Made by a program: the position numbers and the translations under genes
Notes under the pieces: model-generated
The model's input: the letters and a program-made list of their open reading frames with translations, nothing else
Databases searched by the model: none
Told to the model about the DNA's origin: nothing
In this document: positions 34,901 through 43,169 of the stretch, piece after piece
How the letters are laid out: every line of letters starts with the position of its first letter
Position numbering within the stretch: the first letter of the stretch is position 1
Assembly: GCF_900187975.1 (NCBI RefSeq)
Contig: NZ_FZPC01000007.1
Span: 1 to 64,000, forward strand
Source: Pseudomonas delhiensis
Lineage (GTDB): Bacteria > Pseudomonadota > Gammaproteobacteria > Pseudomonadales > Pseudomonadaceae
Direction of reading: 5' to 3'
Length of the DNA: 64,000 nt

Positions 34901-36073
34901 TTAGATAGTCGCCAACGCCTGCGCCAAATCCGCACGCAGGTCCTCGACATCCTCCACCCCCACCGACAACCGCACCAGCGCATCACCTATCCCCAGTTCA
35001 GCCCGGGTAGCCGGCGGGATGGTGGCGTGGGTCATGATCGCCGGGTGCTCGATCAGGCTTTCCACCCCGCCCAGGCTCTCGGCCAGGGCGAAGATGCGCA
35101 CGTTCTCCAGGAAGCGTTTCGAGCCGGCCAGGTCGGTGGCCAGGTCCATGGAGATCATCCCGCCGAAGCCGTTCATCTGCCGCTTCGCCAACGCGTGCTG
35201 CGGGTGCGAGGGCAGGCCTGGGTAGTGCACCCGCGCCACCTGCGGCTGGCGCTCCAGCCACTGGGCCAGCTCCAGGGCGTTGGCGCAGTGCCGCTCCATG
35301 CGCAGGGCCAGGGTCTTCACCCCGCGCAGGGTGAGGAAGGCGTCGAAGGGGCCGGCGATGGCGCCCACGGCGTTCTGCAGGAAGCCCAGGCGCTCGGCCA
35401 GCTCGGGATTGTCGCCGACCACGGCGATGCCGCCGATGACGTCGGAGTGGCCGTTCAGGTACTTGGTCGTCGAGTGCACCACTACGTCGAAGCCCAGCTC
35501 CAGCGGGCGCTGGATGCGCGGGCTGGCGAAGGTATTGTCGGCCACGCAGAGGATGCCGCGGCTGCGGCACAGGCGGGCGATGGCCTCCAGGTCGGCCAGG
35601 CGCAGCAGCGGGTTGCTCGGCGTCTCTATCCAGACCATGCGGGTTTCCGGGCGCAATGCGGCCTCGATGGCGCCGGTGTCGGTGAGGTCGACGAAGCTGA
35701 ACTCATGCCCGGCGCTGCGCCGCCGCACACGCTCGAACAGGCGGAAGGTGCCGCCGTAGATGTCGTTGCCGGAAACGATGTGCGAACCGGCGTCGAGCAG
35801 CTCCAGGGTCGCCGAGATGGCCGCGAGCCCCGAGGCGAAGGCGAACGCCCTGCTGCCGCCCTCCAGGTCCGCCACGCAACGCTCCAGGGCCCAGCGCGTG
35901 GGGTTGTGCGAGCGCCCGTAGTCCAGGCCCTTGTGCACCCCGGGGCTGTCCTGCAGGTAGGTGGAGTTGGCGTAGATCGGCGGCATCAGCGCGCCGGTGG
36001 ACGGGTCGGGCGCCTGCCCGGCGTGGATGACCCGCGTGGCGAAACCGCGGGGCGCTTGGGAATCCTGGCTCAT
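34901..36073 (-). CDS. Cystathionine gamma-lyase/gamma-synthase family PLP enzyme
   Basis: This is a Cys/Met-metabolism PLP enzyme of 390 residues. Next to a cystathionine beta-synthase gene the likely reaction is cleavage of cystathionine to cysteine (reverse transsulfuration), although the family also includes the synthase MetB. The PLP lysine is in VVHSTTKYLNGHSDVIGG. The phosphate-binding loop is AFASGLAAISATLELLD and the aspartate stacking site is CVADNTFASP. The start at 36073 has GGAGAA upstream and overlaps the CBS stop as ATGA. It corresponds to PA0400. Confidence 0.9.
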   Translation of the reverse strand: MSQDSQAPRGFATRVIHAGQAPDPSTGALMPPIYANSTYLQDSPGVHKGLDYGRSHNPTRWALERCVADLEGGSRAFAFASGLAAISATLELLDAGSHIVSGNDIYGGTFRLFERVRRRSAGHEFSFVDLTDTGAIEAALRPETRMVWIETPSNPLLRLADLEAIARLCRSRGILCVADNTFASPRIQRPLELGFDVVVHSTTKYLNGHSDVIGGIAVVGDNPELAERLGFLQNAVGAIAGPFDAFLTLRGVKTLALRMERHCANALELAQWLERQPQVARVHYPGLPSHPQHALAKRQMNGFGGMISMDLATDLAGSKRFLENVRIFALAESLGGVESLIEHPAIMTHATIPPATRAELGIGDALVRLSVGVEDVEDLRADLAQALATI

Positions 36074-37443
36074 GGGAGCGTTCTCCGAAGATGGTTGAGC
36101 AGGTCGAAACGGGTGATCAGGCCGTGGAAGCCCGAGGCGTCGGCGATGATGGCGACCAGGCCGCGGTCCAGCTCGGCCTGCAGTTCGGCCAGGCTGGCGT
36201 CCGGGGCCAGGGTTTCCAGGCGGGTGGTCATGGCGCTGGCCACCGGCTGGCGGAAATGGCTGGCGTCGGCGTGCACGCCCAGCAGGATGTCGGATTCGTC
36301 GATGACCCCGGCCAGCTTGCCGTTGGCCAGCACAGGCAGCTGCGAGACGTCGGCCAGGCGCATGCGCTGGAAGGCCGTCAGCAGGGTGTCGTCTGGCCCC
36401 ACGCTGATCACCCGGCCCTCCTCGAAGCGCCGCGCGATGATGTCGCGCAGGTCGCCGTAGCGCTTGCGCTGCAGCAGGCCCTGGTCGGTCATCCACTGGT
36501 CGTTGTAGACCTTGGACAGGTAGCGCGTGCCGGTGTCGCAGACGAAGCTGAGCACGCGCCTGGGCTGCGTCTGCTCGCGGCAGTAGCGCAAGGCGGCGGC
36601 CAGCAGGGTGCCGGTGGAGGAACCGCCGGGGATGCCCTCGGCGCGCAGCAGCTCGCGGGCGTGGGCGAAGCTTTCCTCGTCGCTGATGGAATAGGCGTGG
36701 CGCACGCTGGAAAGGTCGGCGATAGAGGGAATGAAGTCCTCGCCGATGCCTTCCACCGCCCAGGAACCCACCTCGCCCAGGGTGCCGTCGCGCACGTAGC
36801 CGGCCATCACCGAACCCACCGGGTCGGCCAGGACCATCTCCAGGTCCGGCTGCACCTGGCGGAAGAAGCGCGTCAGCCCGGTGAGGGTGCCGGCCGAGCC
36901 GACGCCGACGACGATGGCGTCGAGGTCATGGCCGGTCTGCTGCCAGATTTCCGGGGCGGTGCTGGTCTCGTGGGCCAGGGGGTTGGCCGGGTTGTTGAAC
37001 TGGTCGGCGAAGAAGGCTCCGGGGATGTCCCGCGCCAGGCGCGCGGCCACGTCCTGGTAGTACTCCGGGTGGCCCTTGCCGACGTCGGAGCGGGTGATGT
37101 GCACCTCGGCGCCCATGGCCTTGAGGTGCAGCACCTTCTCGCTGGACATCTTGTCCGGCACCACCAGCACCACCCGGTAGCCCTTGGCGCGGCCCACCAG
37201 GGCCAGGCCCAGGCCGGTGTTGCCGGCGGTGGCCTCGACGATGGTCCCGCCGGGCTTCAGGCGGCCGTCGCGCTCGGCGGTCTCGATCATGGCCACGCCG
37301 ATGCGGTCCTTGATCGAGCCGCCGGGATTCTGCGATTCCAGCTTGAGGAACAGGGTGCAGGGGCCGGTATCGAAGCGGGTGACCTGCACCAGCGGGGTAT
37401 TGCCGATCAGGTCGAGTACGGCAGGACGAAGTTCGTTGCTCAT
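36070..37443 (-). CDS. cbs: Cystathionine beta-synthase with CBS domains
   Basis: This PLP enzyme condenses homocysteine and serine to cystathionine. The 457-residue protein has a catalytic fold with the PLP lysine in NPGGSIKDRIGVAM, the ATAGNTGLGLALVG loop and the GGSSTGTLLAAAL phosphate site. Two C-terminal CBS repeats (VISVGPDDTLLTAF..., then ETLAPDASLAELQ...) probably bind a regulatory nucleotide. No heme-binding N-terminus is present. ATG 37443 is used, with AAGGAG before it; an in-frame GTG three codons earlier is less likely. First gene of a two-gene operon. Confidence 0.93.
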   Translation of the reverse strand: MSNELRPAVLDLIGNTPLVQVTRFDTGPCTLFLKLESQNPGGSIKDRIGVAMIETAERDGRLKPGGTIVEATAGNTGLGLALVGRAKGYRVVLVVPDKMSSEKVLHLKAMGAEVHITRSDVGKGHPEYYQDVAARLARDIPGAFFADQFNNPANPLAHETSTAPEIWQQTGHDLDAIVVGVGSAGTLTGLTRFFRQVQPDLEMVLADPVGSVMAGYVRDGTLGEVGSWAVEGIGEDFIPSIADLSSVRHAYSISDEESFAHARELLRAEGIPGGSSTGTLLAAALRYCREQTQPRRVLSFVCDTGTRYLSKVYNDQWMTDQGLLQRKRYGDLRDIIARRFEEGRVISVGPDDTLLTAFQRMRLADVSQLPVLANGKLAGVIDESDILLGVHADASHFRQPVASAMTTRLETLAPDASLAELQAELDRGLVAIIADASGFHGLITRFDLLNHLRRTLP

Positions 37444-37568
37444 GGCATCCACTCCTTGTCGGCGCCACGGGGATCGCCCGGCGGCGCGCCTTTATGGTCC
37501 TCCTGACCATAGGCCGGCGCCTGCCCGACCGCCAGGCGGCCACGACGAAAAGACCGGCGCACAGGCGT

Positions 37569-37732
37569 GGGCCCGGCCCGCAATCGCGCGCAGGGCGCGC
37601 TCCTACAGGGGAGCGGCGTGGCTGGGCGGTGTAGGAGCGGATCTCATCCGCGAACCGCGCCGATACGTCCGGCTATCGCGGACAAGGTCCTACGGTGCTG
37701 GCGAGCATGGCTTCTTGCAGGAGCGGGCAAGG
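37569..37732. repeat. REP composite between CBS and TM2 genes
   Basis: A unit ending GCGCGCTCCTACA (37569-37607) is followed by TGTAGGAGCGGATCTCATCC...AAGGTCCTAC (37630-37693) and a truncated GCAGGAGCGGGCAAGG (37714-37732). The order and spacing resemble the composites at 12750 and 51750. It lies upstream of the CBS gene and directly abuts the stop codon of the TM2 gene. No gene is seen between 37444 and 37732. Confidence 0.8.
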
Positions 37733-38137
37733 TCAGATCCGCTGCGGGCCGTTGCGCTCGGAGACCTGGGCGTTGAGCGTCCAGAAGTCGTAGAGCACGC
37801 CGATGAAGAACAGGCCGCCGGTGCACAGGTAGAGGATGCCGGTCAGCCACTTGCCCATGTACATGCGGTGCACGCCGAACACGCCGAGGAAGGTCAGCAG
37901 TATCCAGGCGACGTTGTAGTCCAGGGCGCCGCTGCGGTAGCGCAGGTCGGCCTCGTCGTCCATCGAGGGGATCAGGAACAGGTCGATGATCCAGCCGATG
38001 AAGAACAGCCCCAGGGTGAAGAACCAGATGGTCCCGCTCACCGGCTTGCCGTAGTAGAAGCGGTGGGAACCGGTGAAGCCGAAGATCCACAGCAGGTAGC
38101 CGATGAGCTTGCTGTGGGTGTCGGGGGTGTTGGGCAT
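37733..38137 (-). CDS. TM2-domain membrane protein
   Basis: The 134-residue protein has a duplicated TM2-type arrangement. Hydrophobic hairpins LIGYLLWIFGFTGSHRFYYG with TIWFFTLGLFFIGWIIDLF form one unit. A second unit is AWILLTFLGVFGVHRMYMG with GILYLCTGGLFFIGVLYDF. The G-x-HR-x-Y-x-G motif appears in both halves. The start at 38137 has GGAG upstream. The function of bacterial TM2 proteins is unknown. It lies near pilU but on its own; a terminator lies between them. Confidence 0.85.
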   Translation of the reverse strand: MPNTPDTHSKLIGYLLWIFGFTGSHRFYYGKPVSGTIWFFTLGLFFIGWIIDLFLIPSMDDEADLRYRSGALDYNVAWILLTFLGVFGVHRMYMGKWLTGILYLCTGGLFFIGVLYDFWTLNAQVSERNGPQRI

Positions 38138-38239
38138 GGAGCGCTCCTTGGCGGGGATTCCTGGATTCGACCGGCGCAATCGCGGCGGGTTTGCCATCAC
38201 TGTAAGAAAAGTCGCGGGGAATACAAACCCATGGATGGC

Positions 38240-38266
38240 AAAAGCCCGCCTTCAGGCGGGCTTTTC
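38240..38266 (-). terminator. Terminator downstream of pilU
   Basis: AAAAGCCCGCC and GGCGGGCTTTT pair exactly around TTCA. On the minus strand the stem is followed by T residues, just past the pilU stop. The symmetric A/T flanks would also let it work in the other direction. Confidence 0.9.
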
Positions 38267-38277
38267 GGGGCGCCGGC

Positions 38278-39423
38278 TCAGCGGAAGCGGCGGTTGGGGT
38301 CGTCGTCGCTCAGCTCCAGGGTCAGGCCCTGGGTCATGCTGGACAGGTGGTCGGCGTCGGTTTCCGAGCCGAGCTTGATCATCAGGCGCAGGTCGTTGGC
38401 CGAGTCGGCGTAGGCCAGGGCGTCCTCGTAGGTGATCTCGCCCTGGGAGTAGAGCTGGTACAGGGCCTGGTCGAAGGTCTGCATGCCCTGCTCGGTGGAA
38501 CGCTTCATCAGCGGCTTGAGCTCGTGCACCTCGCCCTTGCGGATCAGGTCGGCGGCCAGCGGGGTGTTCAGCAGCACCTCGATCACCGCGCGGCGGCCCT
38601 TGCCGTCCGGCGTCGGCACCAGTTGCTGGGCGACGATGGCCTTGAGGTTCAGCGACAGGTCCATCCAGATCTGCTGGTGCCGGTCGGCCGGGAAGAAGTG
38701 GATGATCCGCTCCAGCGCCTGGTTGGCGTTGTTGGCGTGCAGGGTGGCCAGGCACAGGTGGCCGGTCTCGGCGAAGGCCACGGCGTGCTCCATGGTCTCG
38801 CGCGAGCGCACCTCGCCGATCATGATCACGTCCGGCGCCTGGCGCAGGGTGTTCTTCAGCGCCACCTCGAAGGTGTCGGTGTCCAGCCCCACCTCGCGCT
38901 GGGTGACGATGCAGCCCTGGTGCTGGTGGATGTACTCGATCGGGTCCTCGATGGAGATGATGTGCCCGGTGGAGTTCTTGTTGCGGTAGCCGATCATCGC
39001 CGCCAGCGAGGTGGACTTGCCGGTGCCGGTGGCGCCGACGAAGATCACCAGGCCGCGCTTGGTCATGGCCAGCTTCTTGAGGATCTCCGGCAGCTTGAGG
39101 TCCTCGATGGTCGGGATGTTGGTCTCGATGCGGCGCAGCACCATGCCCACCAGGTTGCGCTGGTAGAAGGCGCTGACGCGGAAACGGCCGATGCCGCGGG
39201 CGCTGATGGCGAAGTTGCACTCGTGGTGCTCGGCGAAGTCGCGGCGCTGCTGCTCGTTCATCACCGCCAGCACCGTCTCGCGGGTCTGCTCGGGGGACAG
39301 CGGGGTCTTGGTCACCGGCAGCACCTTGCCGTTGACCTTCATCGACGGGGGCACGCCGGCGGTGACGAAGAGGTCGGAGGCGCCCTTCTCCACCATCAGC
39401 CGCAGCAGTTTCTCGAATTCCAT
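38278..39423 (-). CDS. pilU: Type IV pilus retraction ATPase PilU
   Basis: PilU is a PilT paralogue that assists PilT in forceful pilus retraction at the inner-membrane base. The 381-residue hexameric ATPase has Walker A GATGTGKST, the Asp box, a Walker B/His-box region GEVRSRETMEHAV and TLHANNANQALERI. Where PilT has AIRNLIRE, PilU reads NTPLAADLIRKGE, a normal PilU feature. A C-terminal extension rich in Asp ends the protein. It lies 102 bp downstream of pilT. Confidence 0.96.
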   Translation of the reverse strand: MEFEKLLRLMVEKGASDLFVTAGVPPSMKVNGKVLPVTKTPLSPEQTRETVLAVMNEQQRRDFAEHHECNFAISARGIGRFRVSAFYQRNLVGMVLRRIETNIPTIEDLKLPEILKKLAMTKRGLVIFVGATGTGKSTSLAAMIGYRNKNSTGHIISIEDPIEYIHQHQGCIVTQREVGLDTDTFEVALKNTLRQAPDVIMIGEVRSRETMEHAVAFAETGHLCLATLHANNANQALERIIHFFPADRHQQIWMDLSLNLKAIVAQQLVPTPDGKGRRAVIEVLLNTPLAADLIRKGEVHELKPLMKRSTEQGMQTFDQALYQLYSQGEITYEDALAYADSANDLRLMIKLGSETDADHLSSMTQGLTLELSDDDPNRRFR

Positions 39424-39525
39424 GATCGATCCAACCTGATTCGTTCACGCACTGTGCGATTAGACTGTCGCCCAGGCCGCCCGTGCGTGTGCCGCGCCGC
39501 CTGGCCGGGCGCAAGGCCCGGGAGG

Positions 39526-40560
39526 TCAGAAGTTTTCCGGGATCTTGGCCTTTTCCCTGGCGGCGTCGCGGGTCACCAGGCCCTTGGCCACCAGGGACTT
39601 CAGGCACATGTCGAGGGTCTGCATGCCCAGCGCGCCGCCGGTCTGGATGGCCGAGTACATCTGCGCCACCTTGTCCTCGCGGATCAGGTTGCGGATCGCC
39701 GGGGTGCCGATCATGATCTCGTGGGCCGCCACCCGGCCGCCGCCGATCTTCTTCAGCAGGGTCTGGGAGATCACCGCCTGCAGCGACTCGGAGAGCATGG
39801 AACGGACCATGGCCTTCTCCTCGGCGGGGAACACGTCGACGATACGGTCGATGGTCTTGGCCGCGGAGGTGGTGTGCAGGGTGCCGAACACCAGGTGGCC
39901 GGTTTCCGCGGCGGTCAGCGCCAGGCGGATGGTCTCCAGGTCGCGCATCTCGCCGACCAGGATGATGTCCGGGTCCTCACGCAGGGCCGAGCGCAGCGCC
40001 TCGTTGAAGCCGAGGGTGTCGCGGTGCACCTCGCGCTGGTTGACCAGGCACTTCTTCGATTCGTGGACGAACTCGATCGGGTCCTCGACGGTGAGGATGT
40101 GGCTGTACTTGGTGTTGTTCAGGTAGTCGAGCATCGCCGCCAGCGAGGTGGACTTGCCCGAGCCGGTCGGCCCGGTCACCAGCACCAGCCCGCGCGGCAC
40201 GTCGGAAACCCGCTTGAACACTTCGCCCATGCCCAGGTCCTCCATGGTCAGCACCTTGGAGGGAATGGTCCGGAACACCGCGCCGGCGCCGCGGTTCTGG
40301 TTGAAGGCGTTGACGCGGAAACGCGCCACGCCCGGCACTTCGAAGGAGAAGTCGGTTTCCAGGAATTCCTCGAAATCCTTGCGCTGCTTGTCGTTCATGA
40401 TGTCGTAGATCAGCGCGTGCACCTGCTTGTGCTCCAGCGGCGGCAGGTTGATGCGGCGCACGTCGCCGTCGACGCGGATCATCGGCGGCAGGCCGGCCGA
40501 GAGGTGCAGGTCCGAAGCGCCCTGCTTGGCGCTGAAGGCGAGCAACTCGGTAATATCCAT
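39526..40560 (-). CDS. pilT: Type IV pilus retraction ATPase PilT
   Basis: PilT is the motor that depolymerises the pilus fibre to pull the cell in twitching. The start at 40560 gives MDITELLAFSAKQGASDLHL and 344 residues, the P. aeruginosa length. Walker A is GPTGSGKST, followed by the Asp box (ILTVEDPIEFVH), Walker B (IILVGEMRDLETI), the His box (GTLHTTSAAKTIDR) and the retraction motif AIRNLIRE. It is divergent from yggS across 73 bp and probably cotranscribed with pilU. Confidence 0.97.
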   Translation of the reverse strand: MDITELLAFSAKQGASDLHLSAGLPPMIRVDGDVRRINLPPLEHKQVHALIYDIMNDKQRKDFEEFLETDFSFEVPGVARFRVNAFNQNRGAGAVFRTIPSKVLTMEDLGMGEVFKRVSDVPRGLVLVTGPTGSGKSTSLAAMLDYLNNTKYSHILTVEDPIEFVHESKKCLVNQREVHRDTLGFNEALRSALREDPDIILVGEMRDLETIRLALTAAETGHLVFGTLHTTSAAKTIDRIVDVFPAEEKAMVRSMLSESLQAVISQTLLKKIGGGRVAAHEIMIGTPAIRNLIREDKVAQMYSAIQTGGALGMQTLDMCLKSLVAKGLVTRDAAREKAKIPENF

Positions 40561-40633
40561 GGGACTCCCCAATCCAATGCAAGCAGGTAGAATGCCGCTG
40601 AACTTGCAGCAGCCGGGCCTCAGAGCGCAGGTA

Positions 40634-41323
40634 ATGTCCACGATAGCAGAGAATATTGCAAAGGTTCGCGAGCGTATCCGTGAGGCGGAGCAAGCTTGCG
40701 GGCGGCCTTCCGGCGGCGTTGCGCTGCTGGCGGTGAGCAAGACCAAACCCGCCGCCGCCATCCGCGAGGCCCATGCCGCCGGCCTGGTCGATTTCGGCGA
40801 GAACTACCTGCAGGAAGCCCTGGGCAAGCAGGCGGAACTGGCCGACCTGGCGCTCACCTGGCACTTCATCGGCCCCATCCAGTCGAACAAGACGCGGCCC
40901 ATCGCCGAGCACTTCCACTGGGTGCACTCGGTGGACCGCCTGAAGGTCGCCGAGCGCCTGTCCGCGCAGCGCCCGGCGCAGCTGCCGGCGCTCAACGTCT
41001 GCCTGCAGGTGAACGTCAGCGGCGAGGCCAGCAAGTCCGGCTGCGCCCCGGAGGAGCTGCCGGCCCTGGCCGCCGCCGTGGCCGCCCTGCCGAACCTGAA
41101 GCTGCGCGGGCTGATGGCCATCCCCGAACCCACCGAGGACGTCGCCGCCCAGCGCGCCGCCTTCGCCCGCCTGCGCGAACTCCTGACTGCCCTGAACCTC
41201 GGCCTGGACACCCTGTCCATGGGCATGAGCCACGACCTCGAAGCCGCCATCGCCGAAGGCGCCACCTGCGTGCGCATCGGCACCGCGCTGTTCGGCGCGC
41301 GCGACTACGGTCCCCATTCTTGA
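40634..41323 (+). CDS. yggS: PLP homeostasis protein YggS
   Basis: A 229-residue PLP-binding protein of the YggS/PROSC family, which buffers free pyridoxal phosphate and affects amino-acid pools. It has no known catalytic reaction. The PLP lysine is in LLAVSKTKPAAAI, followed by DFGENYLQEAL and the ending LSMGMSHDLEAAI...VRIGTALFG. The start at 40634 is preceded by GCAGG. It is followed 16 bp later by proC, a widely conserved pairing. Confidence 0.94.
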   Translation: MSTIAENIAKVRERIREAEQACGRPSGGVALLAVSKTKPAAAIREAHAAGLVDFGENYLQEALGKQAELADLALTWHFIGPIQSNKTRPIAEHFHWVHSVDRLKVAERLSAQRPAQLPALNVCLQVNVSGEASKSGCAPEELPALAAAVAALPNLKLRGLMAIPEPTEDVAAQRAAFARLRELLTALNLGLDTLSMGMSHDLEAAIAEGATCVRIGTALFGARDYGPHS

Positions 41324-41339
41324 TCAAGGAACGCAACCC

Positions 41340-42158
41340 ATGAGCACCACCCGCATCGCTTTCATCGGCGCCGGCAACATGGCCGCCAGCCTGATCGGCG
41401 GCCTGCGCGCCCAGGGCATGCCCGCCAGCCACATCCGCGCCAGCGACCCGGGCGCCGAGCAGCGCGCGAAGATCGCCGCCGAGCATGGCATCGAAGTGTT
41501 CGAGGACAACGCCAGCGCCATTGCCGGCGCCGACGTGGTGGTCCTGGCGGTCAAGCCGCAGGTCATGAAGCAGGTCTGCGAGCCGCTGGCCGCGCTGCTC
41601 GAACCCGGCCAACTGGTCGTCTCCATCGCCGCCGGCATCCCTTGCGCCAGCCTGTCGCGCTGGCTGGGCAGCGAGCTGCTGGTACGCTGCATGCCCAATA
41701 CCCCGGCGCTGCTGGGCGAAGGCGCCAGCGGCCTGTACGCCACCGCCCAGGTCAGCGCGGCCCAGCGCCAGCAGGCCGAACAGCTGCTGGGCGCGGTGGG
41801 CGTCGCCCTGTGGCTGGACGACGAGAAGCAGATCGACGCCGTCACCGCCGTCTCCGGCAGCGGCCCGGCCTACTTCTTCCTGCTGATGGAAGCCATGATC
41901 GCCGCCGGCCAGAAGCTCGGCCTGAGCCCCGAGGTGGCCACCCGCCTGACCCTGCAGACCGCCCTGGGCGCCGCGCGCATGGCCACCGGCAGCGACGTCG
42001 GCCCGGCCGAGCTGCGCCGCCGCGTGACCTCGCCCAAGGGCACCACCGAAGCCGCCATCACCGCCTTCCAGGGCAATGGATTCGAAGCACTGGTCGAGCG
42101 CGCCCTGGCCGCCGCCGACCACCGTTCCGCCGAGCTGGCCGAACAACTGGGGCAATGA
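41340..42158 (+). CDS. proC: Pyrroline-5-carboxylate reductase ProC
   Basis: ProC reduces pyrroline-5-carboxylate to proline with NAD(P)H, the last step of proline synthesis. The 272-residue protein has the Rossmann motif IAFIGAGNMAASLIGGL and the dimerisation/catalytic signature DAVTAVSGSGPAYFFLLMEA. The C-terminal part RVTSPKGTTEAAI is also intact. It lies between yggS and yggT with 16- and 10-bp gaps. Confidence 0.96.
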   Translation: MSTTRIAFIGAGNMAASLIGGLRAQGMPASHIRASDPGAEQRAKIAAEHGIEVFEDNASAIAGADVVVLAVKPQVMKQVCEPLAALLEPGQLVVSIAAGIPCASLSRWLGSELLVRCMPNTPALLGEGASGLYATAQVSAAQRQQAEQLLGAVGVALWLDDEKQIDAVTAVSGSGPAYFFLLMEAMIAAGQKLGLSPEVATRLTLQTALGAARMATGSDVGPAELRRRVTSPKGTTEAAITAFQGNGFEALVERALAAADHRSAELAEQLGQ

Positions 42159-42168
42159 GGAGCCTTAA

Positions 42169-42762
42169 ATGACCGGACTTTCCACCGCTGCCATCTACGT
42201 CATCCAGACACTGGGCAGCCTCTACCTGCTGATCGTCCTGCTGCGCTTCATCCTGCAACTGGTGCGCGCAGACTTCTACAACCCGCTCAGCCAGTTCATC
42301 GTGCGCGCCACCAAGCCGCTGCTGAACCCGCTGCGCCGGGTGGTCCCGGGCTTCGGCGGCGTCGACCTGGCGTCCCTGGTGCTGGCCATCCTGGTCCAGC
42401 TGGTGCTGATGATCGTCACCCTGACGCTGATGGGCTACGGCGTCGGCGGCTACGTCCTGCAGCTGCTGGTGTGGTCGGTGATCGCGGTGACCTCGCTGTT
42501 CCTCAAGGTGTTCTTCTTCGCCCTGATCATCAGCGTGATCCTCTCCTGGGTCGCCCCGGGCAGCTACAACCCCGGCGCCCAGCTGGTGAACCAGATCTGC
42601 GAGCCGCTGCTGGCGCCCTTCCGCAAGCTGCTGCCGAACCTGGGCGGGCTGGACATCTCGCCGATCTTCGCGTTCATCGCGCTGAAGCTGCTCGACATGC
42701 TGGTGATCGGCAACCTCGCCGCCATGACCGGGATGCCGCAGATACTGAGCCCGTTCATGTAA
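42169..42762 (+). CDS. yggT: YggT-family membrane protein
   Basis: The 197-residue inner-membrane protein has two YGGT repeats. Each has paired hydrophobic helices around an Asn-Pro motif: YNPLSQFIVRATKPLLNPLR in the first and NPGAQLVNQICEPLLAPFR in the second. Homologues affect osmotic and ion balance or division-site organisation in other bacteria; the role here is unproven. It overlaps the next gene by one base (TAATG). Confidence 0.92.
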   Translation: MTGLSTAAIYVIQTLGSLYLLIVLLRFILQLVRADFYNPLSQFIVRATKPLLNPLRRVVPGFGGVDLASLVLAILVQLVLMIVTLTLMGYGVGGYVLQLLVWSVIAVTSLFLKVFFFALIISVILSWVAPGSYNPGAQLVNQICEPLLAPFRKLLPNLGGLDISPIFAFIALKLLDMLVIGNLAAMTGMPQILSPFM

Positions 42763-43058
42763 TGAGCTTCTACCGCTGGGACGGCGAGGACCTGATCCTC
42801 GATTGCCACCTGCAGCCCAAGGCGAGCCGCGACGAGTTCGCCGGGCTGCACGGCGAGCGCCTGAAGATCCGCCTCACCGCCCCGCCGGTGGAGGGCAAGG
42901 CCAACGCCCACCTGCTGGCCTTCCTCGGCAAGGCCTTCGGCGTGCCGAAAAGCGCGGTAATACTCGAGAGCGGCGAGCTGAACCGCCAGAAGCGCGTGCG
43001 TATCCCCCGGCCGACGCGGCTGCCGGCGGAGCTGGGGATAACCGCTGGGTCGGCTTGA
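42762..43058 (+). CDS. yggU: DUF167 (YggU) family protein
   Basis: The 98-residue protein of the DUF167/YggU family has no established activity. The conserved PKASRDEFAG start and the APPVEGKANAHLLAFLGKAF signature are clear. It overlaps the yggT stop and is the last gene of the yggS-proC-yggT-yggU unit. A short hairpin GGTCGG/CCGACC (43049-43065) lies at its end but lacks a convincing T-run. Confidence 0.9.
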   Translation: MSFYRWDGEDLILDCHLQPKASRDEFAGLHGERLKIRLTAPPVEGKANAHLLAFLGKAFGVPKSAVILESGELNRQKRVRIPRPTRLPAELGITAGSA

Positions 43059-43169
43059 CCGACCTTACATGTAGGAATGTGATGAAGGCCAATTGACGCC
43101 ACCTCGCCGCGCTTCATAATCCAGGCATTCTTCTCCCGCGCAGGACGCGCAAGCCACAGGACCGCCTGG